Source: Alphaproteobacteria bacterium
GTDB lineage: Bacteria; Myxococcota_A; UBA796; GCA-2862545
NCBI GenBank assembly: GCA_020632875.1
Contig: JACKET010000012.1
Coordinates: 62,001-126,000, forward strand
DNA length: 64,000 nucleotides
Direction of reading: 5' to 3'
This document shows, piece after piece, positions 28,521-37,212 of this stretch (position 1 is its first letter; each line of letters starts with the position of its first letter). The position numbers and the translations under genes are program-made. The notes below the pieces were generated by a model. It was not told the DNA's origin. It ran no database searches and was given only the letters and a program-made list of their open reading frames with translations.

Positions 28521-30431
28521 TCACGGCCCCTTGAGCCACACCACGTAGTCGAGCCCGTCGCTCGAGCCCGACTTCACCCGCGGCTGCACCGCGGCGTACC
28601 CGATGCGCTCGAGCACCTTCTGCACGTCGTGGGCGCCCGCCTCGCGGTCTTCGGCCCAGTACAGCGTGCGGCCGAAGGAGCTCGAGTGCTCGTGGGTGAG
28701 GACCATCACCTCGACCTCGGCACCCTGCGCGCGGAGCGCGTCCGCCGCGCGATGCGCGACCTCGAGCTCGGCGGACATGTGGAGGATGCGCACCTTCGCG
28801 CCGCGGAGCCGCGGATAGGCCGCGCGGGGCGTGCGGATCGCGGGAGCTGGCGCGGGCTCGGGCTCGGCGAGGTCGAGGCGCACCTGGAGCGGACCGCTGC
28901 CACACGGCACCTCGACGACCTGCTCGACGCTCGCACAGCCGGGCGGACAGGCGGGCCCGCAGCCGGCCGGACAGGCGCCGCGCTCGAGCCGCACCGTGTG
29001 GGCACCGGGCGGGACCGAAGCGACGCCGTCGTCTGCGGTGATCTCGACGTCGTCGAGCCAGGCGCGCCACGGCGTACCGTCCTCGCGCGTGGGGCGGACC
29101 TGCACCTCGCGCCTCGGGTCGGGCGGTGGCGCCGCCACGGACTGCTGGCCCCCGCGCGGCACCTCGGCCGTGGCGCAGCCGCAGCACACGCCGCAGAGGC
29201 CCGACCAGGCGTCGAGATCGCAGTGCTCTCCGCTCACGACCTCGACGGTGACGGCGCCGTCGCCCGGCACCTGCGCGGAGAACCGCGTGCCACTGCGCGT
29301 CTCGACCCGCTCGCCGTTCATCCGGACGCGCACGGGTGTCGTGTCGGTGATCCCGGTGATCACGACGGTGGTGTCGAGGGGCGCGGGCGCGCGCCGCGTC
29401 AGGGCCACGGCGGCCACGCTCACCCCGAGCAGGAGCCCGGCCACGGCGAGCCCGACGACGAGCAGCCCCCACGCGGGGGGCGTCCCGGTCGCGGGCGGCG
29501 GAGCGATCGGCCTCGGCTGGGCGGGCTCCGGTGCGGCGGGCTCGTGACGCTCCACCACGGCGTCCAGGTCGAACTCCAGGGTGGCCGAAGCCGCGCGCTC
29601 CTCGAGGAGCCCGCCTTCGAGGGCGCCGCAGAAGGTCTCCATGTCCTGCACGCGCTGGTTCGGGTCGGGGTGGGTCGCGAGGCGCACCAGCCTCCGGAGC
29701 GGCTCCGGGAAGGCGTCCCCCGGGTCGAGGGGCTCCATCCGCAGCTTGCTGCCGGCCACGTGGGCGATGCGCGCCGTCGTGGTCATCCCGTCGGGCTCGG
29801 GGAACGCCGAGCGCCCGGTGAGCGCCTCGTAGAGCACCTGACCGAGCGCGTACACGTCGAGGCGCTGCGCCTGCGGCGTGCCGCCGAAGACCTCCGGCGC
29901 GAGGTAGGCGGGGGTGCCGGCCACGACGCCGGCCATGGACAGGCGCGTGCGATCGGCCTGCATCGCGATGCCGAAGTCGACGAGCTTCGCGCCACCCCCG
30001 TCCTGCAGGAGGATGTTCGCGGGCTTGATGTCGCGGTGGAACACGCTGCGCGAGTGCGCGTGGGCCAGCCCGCCCGCGAGCGTCCGGAAGACGGCGACGG
30101 CCTCCTCCACCCCGAGTGGGCCGCGCTTCAGGCGCGCACCGAGGTCCTCCCCCTCGACGAGGTCCATCGCGAGCCAGAGCCAGCCGCGCTCGTCCTCGCC
30201 CCAGCCCTTCACCCGCACGATGCCGGGGTGCTCGAGCTGCTCGAGCGCCTCGACCTCGCGCACGAACCGCTCCCGGAAGCCCTCGGGGTCGTCGGGGTGC
30301 AGCACCTTCACGGCGGCGCGGATGCGGTCGGCGAGGGCGTTCCGGCAGCGGAAGACCGTCCCCATCCCCCCGGCGCCGAGCCTGGCTTCGACGATCCAGT
30401 CGCCGATCCGGTCGCCGGGGCCGAGCATCAT
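28521..30431 (-). CDS. Transmembrane Ser/Thr protein kinase with Cys-rich periplasmic domain
   Basis: The protein has 636 residues. Two ATGs in tandem (30431 and 30428) straddle the TGA of the DNA ligase gene (ATGATG), so translation is coupled. The kinase domain has GAGGMGTVFRC, Lys in AAVKVLHPD, HRDIKPANILL, DFGIA and GTPAYLAPE. One membrane helix (LLVVGLAVAGLLLGVSVAAVA) precedes a periplasmic region with two Cys clusters (CDLDAWSGLCGVCCGC and CPAGCGPACPPGC), then a C-terminal domain of about 90 residues (KVRILHMSAELEVAHRAADAL) that may be LytR_C-like. The Cys clusters suggest disulfides or metal binding; the ligand is unknown. Confidence 0.9.
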   Translation of the reverse strand: MMLGPGDRIGDWIVEARLGAGGMGTVFRCRNALADRIRAAVKVLHPDDPEGFRERFVREVEALEQLEHPGIVRVKGWGEDERGWLWLAMDLVEGEDLGARLKRGPLGVEEAVAVFRTLAGGLAHAHSRSVFHRDIKPANILLQDGGGAKLVDFGIAMQADRTRLSMAGVVAGTPAYLAPEVFGGTPQAQRLDVYALGQVLYEALTGRSAFPEPDGMTTTARIAHVAGSKLRMEPLDPGDAFPEPLRRLVRLATHPDPNQRVQDMETFCGALEGGLLEERAASATLEFDLDAVVERHEPAAPEPAQPRPIAPPPATGTPPAWGLLVVGLAVAGLLLGVSVAAVALTRRAPAPLDTTVVITGITDTTPVRVRMNGERVETRSGTRFSAQVPGDGAVTVEVVSGEHCDLDAWSGLCGVCCGCATAEVPRGGQQSVAAPPPDPRREVQVRPTREDGTPWRAWLDDVEITADDGVASVPPGAHTVRLERGACPAGCGPACPPGCASVEQVVEVPCGSGPLQVRLDLAEPEPAPAPAIRTPRAAYPRLRGAKVRILHMSAELEVAHRAADALRAQGAEVEVMVLTHEHSSSFGRTLYWAEDREAGAHDVQKVLERIGYAAVQPRVKSGSSDGLDYVVWLKGP

Positions 30432-31960
30432 GTGGGCAGGAGCGCGCGGACGGCGTGGATGGTGTCGGCCTGGTGGGGCTCCTTGTCGGGCCGGTAGCGC
30501 TTCACCCGCGCGAACCGGAGCGCGACGCCGCCCGGATACTGCGGGCTCACCTGGACGTCGTTGAACGCCACCTCGACCACGAGCTCGGGCCGCACGAACA
30601 CCTGCCAGTCGTTCCGCTCGACCTCGAGGCGCTGCAGGGCCTCCGTCTGCCACGTGAGCAGCTCGTCGGTGAGGCCCTTGAAGGTCTTGCCGAGCATCAC
30701 GAAGCCGCCGTCGTCGGGGTCGAGCGCGCCGAGGTGGAGGTTCGACAGCCAGCCCTTGCGCCGGCCGCTGCCCCACTCCGCGGCGAGGACGACGAGATCG
30801 AGCGTGTGGGACGGCTTGATCTTGAGCCACGACCGGCCGCGGGCGCCGGCCTGGTAGGTGCCCTCGGGCGCCTTCGCCATGATGCCCTCGTGGCCGGCTT
30901 CGACGGTCTCTTCGTAGAACGCGTAGGCGTCGTCGGGACGGGTGACGCGGATGCGGGGGACCTGGTGCTTCGCGGGCAGGGCGTCGAGGGCGGCGAACCG
31001 CTGGTGGGCGGGCCAGTCGATGCACTCTTCGCCGTCGAGCAGCAGGGCGTCGAAGATGTACGTGCTGAGCGGGAGCTCGAGGCGGAGGCGCCCCACGTCG
31101 ACCTTGCGGCCGAAGCGCTTCATCGTGACCTGGAACGGGTGGGGGCTGCCGTCGTCGCGCATGGCGATGGCCTCGCCGTCGAGCACGAACTGCTCCCATG
31201 GGAAGCTGCGCGCGGCCTGGGCGACTTCGGGCACCATGCCCGTCACGTCGTGGAGGTGGCGGGTGTAGACGCGCACCGCGTCGCCGTCGCGGTGGATCTG
31301 GACGCGCACCCCGTCGAGCTTGCGGTCGACGAACGCATCGTGGTCGAGGAGGACGAGCGCCTCGGCCGGCGTCTCGGCCGGGCTCGCGAGCATCGGCTTC
31401 AGCGGGCGGAACAGCTCGATGTGGAACTGGGACAGGGCCTGCTCGCCGTCGCGGAGCGCCGTGACCGCGACGAGCGGCAGATCGCCCGTGAGCATGAACG
31501 CCCGCCGGACCGCGTCGACGGGGATGTCGGCGGCCGTCGCGACGGCGTCGAGCAGCACGCCCTCCTGGGCGCCCTGGCGGAGCTCGCCGGAGATCAGCTC
31601 GAGCAGGAAGATGCGCTCGGCGTACGTCGCCCGGGAGAACAGCCCACGCACGGCCTCGAGCCGCGCGCCCTTCGCGCCTTCGCCCGCGATGCTCTGGATC
31701 GTGCTGAACAGCTCGTTGACCTCGGACACGCCGAGGCTCGGGGTCTCGGGGGCCGGGTCGACGGTGCGCTTCACGTCGGCCAGCGTCGAGAAGCCCACGC
31801 CGATGCGGCCCTGGCACAGCACACCCGCCAGCCAGGCCGCCACCACGGGGAGATCGGGCCCCGCGCCCTGCAGGCAGCGCGCGAGGGTGCGGCTCTTCAC
31901 GCGGCGCATCCGCGTCGAGCGCACCTCTGCCCAGGTCTGTACGACCTCGACCAACAACAT
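30428..31960 (-). CDS. ATP-dependent DNA ligase
   Basis: The protein has 510 residues from the ATG at 31960; the longer frame upstream is rejected. It seals nicks in duplex DNA using ATP. The nucleotidyltransferase motif DRKLDGVRVQ places the adenylated Lys at about residue 214. Further ligase motifs are VLDGEAI, FDALLLDGE, EGIMAKAPEGTYQAG and WLKIKP. The C-terminal OB-fold region ends in ARVKRYRPDKEP. The N-terminal domain (about 1-190) matches the archaeal-type ligase DNA-binding domain. It is not the NAD-dependent housekeeping ligase, so a repair role is likely. It overlaps the downstream kinase start by 4 bases. Confidence 0.93.
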   Translation of the reverse strand: MLLVEVVQTWAEVRSTRMRRVKSRTLARCLQGAGPDLPVVAAWLAGVLCQGRIGVGFSTLADVKRTVDPAPETPSLGVSEVNELFSTIQSIAGEGAKGARLEAVRGLFSRATYAERIFLLELISGELRQGAQEGVLLDAVATAADIPVDAVRRAFMLTGDLPLVAVTALRDGEQALSQFHIELFRPLKPMLASPAETPAEALVLLDHDAFVDRKLDGVRVQIHRDGDAVRVYTRHLHDVTGMVPEVAQAARSFPWEQFVLDGEAIAMRDDGSPHPFQVTMKRFGRKVDVGRLRLELPLSTYIFDALLLDGEECIDWPAHQRFAALDALPAKHQVPRIRVTRPDDAYAFYEETVEAGHEGIMAKAPEGTYQAGARGRSWLKIKPSHTLDLVVLAAEWGSGRRKGWLSNLHLGALDPDDGGFVMLGKTFKGLTDELLTWQTEALQRLEVERNDWQVFVRPELVVEVAFNDVQVSPQYPGGVALRFARVKRYRPDKEPHQADTIHAVRALLPT

Positions 31961-32056
31961 TTCAGGCCCGCAACAATGCCGGCATGGGACCTCCGGGCGT
32001 CGCGCCCCTATCATCCACGGTGGGGTCGGGCACGAAAAGCGGCGGCGCATGCCGCG

Positions 32057-33655
32057 TCACGTGATGAGGGCCCCGGTGTCGTCGTCGAGATCGAGCAGCT
32101 CCACGTCCTCCTCGTCGGTCCACGCGAGCTGGGAGAGCAGCGTCGAATCGGGATTCCCGTGGTCTTCGGCGATCTGGCGGAGGGCGTCGCGCACCGCGAG
32201 CGCGCTCTGGAAGCGCATCTCGGGATCGCGGTTGAGCGCGCGGAGGAAGAAGGCGTCCCACGTCGCCGCGACATCCTTCCGCAGCGAGCTCGGCATCGGG
32301 ATGTCGTCGTTGATCACGGCGAGCATGGTGGCGGCCTCTTCGCGGCGGCGGAACAGGCGGGTGTTGCAGAGCAGCTCCCACAGCACGACGGAGAGCGACC
32401 AGAGGTCGGAGCGCTCGTCGACCACGTGATCCTCGAGCTGCTCGGGCGCGAGGTACGAGGGCTTCCCGACGAGGTTGCGGGTGTGGACCATCTTCGCGTC
32501 CTTCAGCGCCCGGGCCACGCCGAAGTCGAGGATCTTCACGAGCCCGCTGCGGTCGATGAGGATGTTCGCGGGCGACAGGTCGCGGTGCACCACGCGCAGG
32601 GGCTTGCCGTCGCTGTCGCGCGCGATGCGGTGGGCGAAGTGCAGGCCCTCCGCCACGTCTGCGCCGATGAGGGCGACGAGGCCGGCGTCGAGCGGCTGCC
32701 CGGAGCGGCGGTGCCGGTCGAGCACGTCGCGCAGCGTGGGCCCGTCCACGAACTCCATCGCGAAGAAGTAGGTGTGCTCGACGGTCCCGAAGTCGAGCGC
32801 GCTCACGAGGTTCGGGTGCGCGAGCCGCGCCGAGATCTCGGCCTCTTCGCGGAAGCGCTCCACGAAGCCCCGGTCGGCCGCGAGGTGCGGGTGGATGACC
32901 TTGATGGCGACCTTGCGCTCGAACCCGCCCTCCGGGCAGTAGAGCGCCTCGTGCACCACCCCCATGCCGCCCGACGCGATCTCGCGCAGCAGGCGGTACT
33001 TCCCGAAGAGCTCCTGGGCGCGGAGGTCGGCGTTGGCGCGCCCGATGATGCGCTTCAGCCCGTAGACGGCCATCGAGCCCGCGGCGCCCGTGATGATGAG
33101 CGAGCCGGTGCGCACGAGCTGCACGTCCACGCGGTGGAGCAGCACACCGTCGCCCTCGACCGCGTCGTGGATCGCGAACCAGTACACGAGCCAGAACTCG
33201 GCGGCCGCGATGACGCCCATCACGAGCGGCACGGCGGGCTGCAGGCGCAGGATCGACGCGGCGATGAACAGGCAGAACAGCTGCGGCGGCACCCAGCTGC
33301 CGAGCGCGTAGCCGGGCCCCTCCACCTCGGTCATGACGAGCAGCGCGAGGCCCGGCAGCGCGATCTCCATCACCGGCATCGCGTAGCGCAGCGGGGTGAC
33401 GAACATCCCGCGCACGAGCAGCGCGTGCGCGGCGGTCGCCGAGGCGAACACGCCGACGCACAGCAGGCCGAGGGGCAGGCCGAGCGCGGGGCGCACCGTC
33501 GAGAACCAGATCGAGATGAGGATCGCCATCGCCGCCACGCCCTGGTCGGCGCGCGCGAGCACGATCTCGAGGTCTGCGACGCTGCTCTCCAGAGCCGACC
33601 AGAGCCCGGTGTGCATCGTGCGAATCGTGGTTCGGGGCGGAATCGTCTCCGACAT
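32057..33655 (-). CDS. Ser/Thr protein kinase with N-terminal membrane domain and HRDLS catalytic loop
   Basis: The protein has 532 residues from the ATG at 33655. Residues 30-190 hold about six hydrophobic helices (MAILISIWFSTV, LLCVGVFASATAAHALLV, LIITGAAGSMAVYGL), so the kinase domain (about 225-500) is anchored from the N-terminus, the reverse of the other kinases here. Motifs are ASGGMGVVHEA, Lys in AIKVIHPH, HRDLSPANILI, DFGVAR and GKPSYLAPE. Ser replaces the usual catalytic-loop Lys, a variant seen in myxobacterial kinases. The C-terminus is acidic (EEDVELLDLDDD). It is divergent from the HAD phosphatase gene with 40 bp between starts. Confidence 0.9.
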   Translation of the reverse strand: MSETIPPRTTIRTMHTGLWSALESSVADLEIVLARADQGVAAMAILISIWFSTVRPALGLPLGLLCVGVFASATAAHALLVRGMFVTPLRYAMPVMEIALPGLALLVMTEVEGPGYALGSWVPPQLFCLFIAASILRLQPAVPLVMGVIAAAEFWLVYWFAIHDAVEGDGVLLHRVDVQLVRTGSLIITGAAGSMAVYGLKRIIGRANADLRAQELFGKYRLLREIASGGMGVVHEALYCPEGGFERKVAIKVIHPHLAADRGFVERFREEAEISARLAHPNLVSALDFGTVEHTYFFAMEFVDGPTLRDVLDRHRRSGQPLDAGLVALIGADVAEGLHFAHRIARDSDGKPLRVVHRDLSPANILIDRSGLVKILDFGVARALKDAKMVHTRNLVGKPSYLAPEQLEDHVVDERSDLWSLSVVLWELLCNTRLFRRREEAATMLAVINDDIPMPSSLRKDVAATWDAFFLRALNRDPEMRFQSALAVRDALRQIAEDHGNPDSTLLSQLAWTDEEDVELLDLDDDTGALIT

Positions 33656-33695
33656 CCCGGGTAGCGTAGCCCATGGCACGGCATAGACGTTGTCG

Positions 33696-34526
33696 ATGAC
33701 GCCCTACCGGATGCTCGTGGTCGATCTCGACGGTACCGCCCTCCGGGGGCCGAACGCGCTCGCTCCCGAAGACGTCGAAGCCGCCCGGGCCCTCAAGGAG
33801 CGCGGCGTGCACGTCACGATCGCGACCGGCCGACTGTACGGCGGCACCCGCTGGGTGGCCGACGCGCTGGGCGTCGAGGGCAGCGTCGCGGTGATGAACG
33901 GGTCCGAGCGGGTGAGCCTGGCCGACGACGCGCGCACGTTCAGCGACGTGCTCACGCCGATGCAGCGGGCCGTGGTGCGCGACGTGCTCGTCGAGCACGG
34001 GCTGTCGCCGTTCCTGTTCCGGTCGGGGGGCATCCACCACGACCACGCCGACGCGCGCCACGCGCCGTACCTCGGGATCTGGACGCCCGAGCTCACGGCG
34101 CACGACCGCCTCGTCGATCACCCCGTGTGGCACGAGGCTCCCGACGCGCTGGCCATCGGGGCGGCCGGCCGGCGCGCCGCGGTCGAGGCCGCGCACGACG
34201 CGCTCGCGAAGCTCTCGAAGGGCCCGCTCGGCATGGTCCAGTTCGACACGTACGACGGTGAGCGCTTCCTGAAGCTCCGCAACCACTCCACCGACAAGGG
34301 CACCGCCCTCGCGGCCCTCGCGGCCGAGCGGGGCCTGCGTCCCGAAGAGGTCGTGGCGGTGGGGGACTGGTGGAACGACGTGCCGATGCTGACGGTCGCG
34401 GGTCGCAGCTACGCGATGGCCGACTCCGTCGACGAGGTGATCGCGGCGGCCGACGAGCGGCTCGACGCGAAGCGCGGGCACGGCGGCGCGATCGCCGAGA
34501 TCGCGCACAAGGCGTTCGGAGTCTGA
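33696..34526 (+). CDS. HAD-superfamily (Cof-type) phosphatase
   Basis: The protein has 276 residues from the ATG at 33696; a TTG at 33690 is possible but unnecessary. The nucleophile motif VVDLDGTAL near the N-terminus, the cap-domain IATGRLYGGT, Lys in KLRNHSTDKGTAL and VGDWWNDVPML are the four HAD motifs in order, of the Cof/type IIB class. Members dephosphorylate sugar phosphates or flavin precursors; the substrate is unknown. It begins a co-oriented run of four genes, ending 1 bp before the next start. Confidence 0.92.
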   Translation: MTPYRMLVVDLDGTALRGPNALAPEDVEAARALKERGVHVTIATGRLYGGTRWVADALGVEGSVAVMNGSERVSLADDARTFSDVLTPMQRAVVRDVLVEHGLSPFLFRSGGIHHDHADARHAPYLGIWTPELTAHDRLVDHPVWHEAPDALAIGAAGRRAAVEAAHDALAKLSKGPLGMVQFDTYDGERFLKLRNHSTDKGTALAALAAERGLRPEEVVAVGDWWNDVPMLTVAGRSYAMADSVDEVIAAADERLDAKRGHGGAIAEIAHKAFGV

Positions 34527-34527
34527 G

Positions 34528-35049
34528 ATGCTGGCTCTCCTGATCCTGGCCTGCGGTTCGCAGCCGACTCCGCCTCCCGCTCCGGCTCCGGAGGAGGTGG
34601 AGGTCGTCCCCCCGACCTGCGTCGATGTCGACGCGCACGCCGATGCGCAGCTGCGGGCGGCGGCAGACGCGCTCCCCGAGGACGAACGACGCGAATCCGC
34701 CACCACACCGGGCGAGATCGCAGACATCGACGGCGATGGGCAGCCCGAGCCCACCCGCATCGTGAACGTCTCGGGCAGCAACTTCGAAGCGACGCACCAC
34801 GTCTACCTGTCGAACCGCGGCTGCGCGCTGTACGCGGGCGCCGTGTCGGCGAGCCCCGACCCGGCCTACCTCACCGTGCAGGACGGCGGGGTCCTCGCGT
34901 TCCTCAAGGGCGGATGCGCCGGAACGGAGGGCGTGCTGGTGCGCCATGCGCTCGAAGATGGCGTGCTCGCCACGACGGGTCGCCACATGTGCGCATGCGT
35001 GGAGGAGGGCGCGCCCGCGCAGGAGGAGCGACACCCCCTCTGCCCCTGA
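34528..35049 (+). CDS. Small lipoprotein of unknown function
   Basis: The protein has 173 residues starting 1 bp after the HAD gene. The lipobox LILAC places the acylated Cys at residue 9, an unusually short signal. A Pro/Glu-rich linker follows, then a small domain with DIDGDGQPEPTRI, a Ca-binding or FG-GAP-like loop, and five further Cys residues including CAC near the C-terminus. I do not recognise the family. Location in the inner or outer membrane facing the periplasm is expected. Confidence 0.7.
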   Translation: MLALLILACGSQPTPPPAPAPEEVEVVPPTCVDVDAHADAQLRAAADALPEDERRESATTPGEIADIDGDGQPEPTRIVNVSGSNFEATHHVYLSNRGCALYAGAVSASPDPAYLTVQDGGVLAFLKGGCAGTEGVLVRHALEDGVLATTGRHMCACVEEGAPAQEERHPLCP

Positions 35050-35091
35050 CCGCGGGCTCCGGGGCTTCCCCGCGCGCGTTCGGGGAGTATC

Positions 35092-35107
35092 GTTCCCACG
35101 TGGGAAC
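35092..35107. promoter_or_regulatory. Perfect 16-bp palindrome over a start codon
   Basis: GTTCCCACGTGGGAAC is a perfect palindrome and contains the predicted GTG start (35100-35102) of the coiled-coil gene. In DNA it could be a repressor site; in RNA it would hide the start in an 8-bp stem. I see no second copy nearby. Confidence 0.5.
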
Positions 35108-35930
35108 ACCGAGCCACCAGGACGACGAAGAGCTCCTGGCCATCGAGGCGCGAATCGCTGAGCTGGCGCGCACCCGTGCGGAGCACCTCCGTGAGGCGGA
35201 GGCCCTGTCGAAGGGCATGAAGGGGTTCATGGCCGCCTGGCGCGGCGATCAGGATCAGCGCATCGACGACGCGATCGCGACCGCCAAGCTCTGCAAGATC
35301 GAGATCGATCGCCTGCGCGAAGAGCACGAGCGGCGCCTCGCCAAGCTCGATCCCGATCGGGCCGAAGAGGTCGCGATGCTCGAGGAGCGGAAGGTCATCC
35401 TCGAGCAGGCCGCGACGGTCCGGAAGATGGGCGGGAGCTCGGCCCGGACGCTGTCCCAGCTCGACGACCAGCGGAAGAAGCGCCTCGATCGCATCGAGCA
35501 CCTCGAGCACGTGATGTTCGTGGGCGATCACGCCGAGAAGGCGCTCTCGGAGTACCGGCGTCGGTTGAGCGACGAGGCCGGTCAGCTCGAGGCCGACGCG
35601 ATGACCGCGCGCATCGGCACGCTCGCGAGCACGCAGACCGCCGGGGCCGAGGCCCAGGAGTCGCTCGTGCACTTCCTCGAGCGCGTGGAGGGCGGTGCCG
35701 ACGTGCACATCCGAATCCGTCCCAACGGGAGCGGCACGCGCGCCGAAGAGATCGCGGCGTGCATCCAGAACCTCGACGAGGTGCGGGCCCTGATGCGCAC
35801 GACGCGGGATGCGCTGGATGCCGCGCGGCTCGACCTGCGCCCGATCGAGACGGCCTACCGGAACTTCCTGACGCACACGACGGCCAGCTCGGCGCCCGAA
35901 CGCACGCACGGCCCGCCGAAGAAGGGCTGA
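35100..35930 (+). CDS. Coiled-coil protein of unknown function
   Basis: The protein has 276 residues if the GTG at 35100 is used; the frame upstream of it overlaps the lipoprotein gene and looks like a shadow. There is no signal or membrane segment. Most of the protein is highly charged helix with heptad-like spacing (LLAIEARIAELARTRAEHL, DRLREEHERRLAKL, KRLDRIEHLEHVMF), so a long cytoplasmic coiled coil is likely. I recognise no domain. The start lies inside a 16-bp palindrome. It overlaps the next gene if that gene uses CTG at 35927. Confidence 0.65.
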   Translation: MGTPSHQDDEELLAIEARIAELARTRAEHLREAEALSKGMKGFMAAWRGDQDQRIDDAIATAKLCKIEIDRLREEHERRLAKLDPDRAEEVAMLEERKVILEQAATVRKMGGSSARTLSQLDDQRKKRLDRIEHLEHVMFVGDHAEKALSEYRRRLSDEAGQLEADAMTARIGTLASTQTAGAEAQESLVHFLERVEGGADVHIRIRPNGSGTRAEEIAACIQNLDEVRALMRTTRDALDAARLDLRPIETAYRNFLTHTTASSAPERTHGPPKKG

Positions 35931-35932
35931 AC

Positions 35933-36886
35933 CTGGGCTGGCTCGACCGCCTGCTCGGGCGTGGGCCATGGGGCGCTCCGCTGCGCGAGGTGCCCCGGGA
36001 TGCCGCGCTGGAGCGGCGGATCCGCGAGGACCCCGACGATCCCAGGGCGCTCGCGGTGTACGGCGACTTCCTCGCCGAGCGGGGCGACCCCCGCGGAGAC
36101 GTGTTGCTGGCGTGGCTCGCCGCCCCTGCGCTGCACGACCGGATCGATGCGTGGGTACAGCGCCACCAGCGCGTGCTGGCGCCATCCATCGCGGCGACGG
36201 GGTGGGCGCGGTGCACGTGGCGCGGGCCGCTGGTCGACGGGTGGACGGCGTACCGTCGGATGGACGTGGACGCGGTGCTGGGGAGCCCGGAGTCGGTCGC
36301 GCTGCGGCGGGTGTCCCTGCCCACGCTCGGCGATGCGGAGGACGTGCTCCAGGCGCTCGGACGCCGGCTGCTGCCGAGCGCGTTGCGCGAGGTGGATCTG
36401 TCGTGGGCCACGCCGCTGCCTTCGCTGGGTGCCGTGTCGCGCCTCGGCGGCGTGCGGAGCGTCCGGCTGCACGGGGGATTTCGCGAGGCGGGGGCGCTCG
36501 TCCTGCCCGAGACCGAAGCGCTCGCCCTGACGGTCTACGGCGACTGGGCTTCGCTGGAGGGGCTGGACGCGCCGCGGCTGCGGCGGCTCCGGCTGTTGGA
36601 TTCGGGGAATCCGGTGTTGGCGTCGCTGTGTCCGCCGGGTCTGGAGGTGCTGGAGATCGAGAATCCCGGCGAGGACCTGATCGACGCCCTCGCGGAGGCT
36701 CCGGTGGCCGCGGGGCTCCGGGAGCTGCGGCTGGTGGGCACGGTGCCGTCGAATGTCGGGCACCGGGTCGCAGCGCTCCGGCCGGGGTTTCCGCGGGTCG
36801 AGCGGCTCGTCGTGGGCGGCGGGCTCACCGCGGAGGTCGAGGGGGCGCTGCGGTCCGCGTGGGGCGAAGGGTTCGCATCTGGCTGA
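35933..36886 (+). CDS. TIGR02996-type (repeat-companion) protein
   Basis: About 317 residues if it starts at CTG 35933 (GWLDRLLGRG); no ATG or GTG fits the N-terminus, so the start is uncertain (alternatives CTG 35927, GTG 35990). The N-terminal segment LERRIREDPDDPRAL and YGDFLAERGDPRGD is the TIGR02996 repeat-companion signature, found in myxobacteria and planctomycetes before leucine-rich-like repeats. The remainder has LRR-like periodicity (LREVDLSW, VRSVRLHG, LRRLRLLD, LEVLEIEN, LRELRLVG). Probably cytoplasmic; a protein-interaction role is inferred. Confidence 0.7.
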   Translation: MGWLDRLLGRGPWGAPLREVPRDAALERRIREDPDDPRALAVYGDFLAERGDPRGDVLLAWLAAPALHDRIDAWVQRHQRVLAPSIAATGWARCTWRGPLVDGWTAYRRMDVDAVLGSPESVALRRVSLPTLGDAEDVLQALGRRLLPSALREVDLSWATPLPSLGAVSRLGGVRSVRLHGGFREAGALVLPETEALALTVYGDWASLEGLDAPRLRRLRLLDSGNPVLASLCPPGLEVLEIENPGEDLIDALAEAPVAAGLRELRLVGTVPSNVGHRVAALRPGFPRVERLVVGGGLTAEVEGALRSAWGEGFASG

Positions 36887-36967
36887 AGAACCCGAAGGCC
36901 GTCAAATGCGGGTCGTGCCCGCCGGCGTGACGGGCCGGTCGCGGCCGGAGTGGGCCCCGTGGAGGCA

Positions 36968-37146
36968 CGGACGCAAGCGTCCGCGCCCGCAGAAGACGCA
37001 GAAGGCGCAGAAGACGCAGAGGATTGGATGATGACGCCGTCGTGGTGGGGACGCTCTGGTTCGGACAGCGCCCGCGTCCGTCTCTTCCTTCTTCTGCGTT
37101 CTTCCGCGGCTTCTGCGTCTTCTGCGTCGGTGCGGGCGCTTGCGCC
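36968..37146. repeat. Long inverted repeat of GACGCAGA-type units between converging genes
   Basis: The left arm (36983-37022) is built from GACGCAGAAG units. The right arm (37089-37139) is its imperfect reverse complement, with a loop of about 66 bp. Each arm is flanked by a tiny hairpin (GGACGCAAGCGTCC at 36968-36981, GGGCGCTTGCGCCC at 37133-37146). The gap 36887-37212 holds no gene. It may end both converging transcripts. Confidence 0.85.
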
Positions 37147-37212
37147 CGTGCCGATTGCGGGAGCACGAGAACGCCGACGCTACCCATGGCGTTCGGCGGT
37201 GAGCTCCGCGGC

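Noticed and set aside
35759..35932. GTG at 35759 as the start of the TIGR02996-type protein
   Set aside because: It would overlap the coiled-coil gene by about 170 bases, and the extra residues look like a shadow of that gene.
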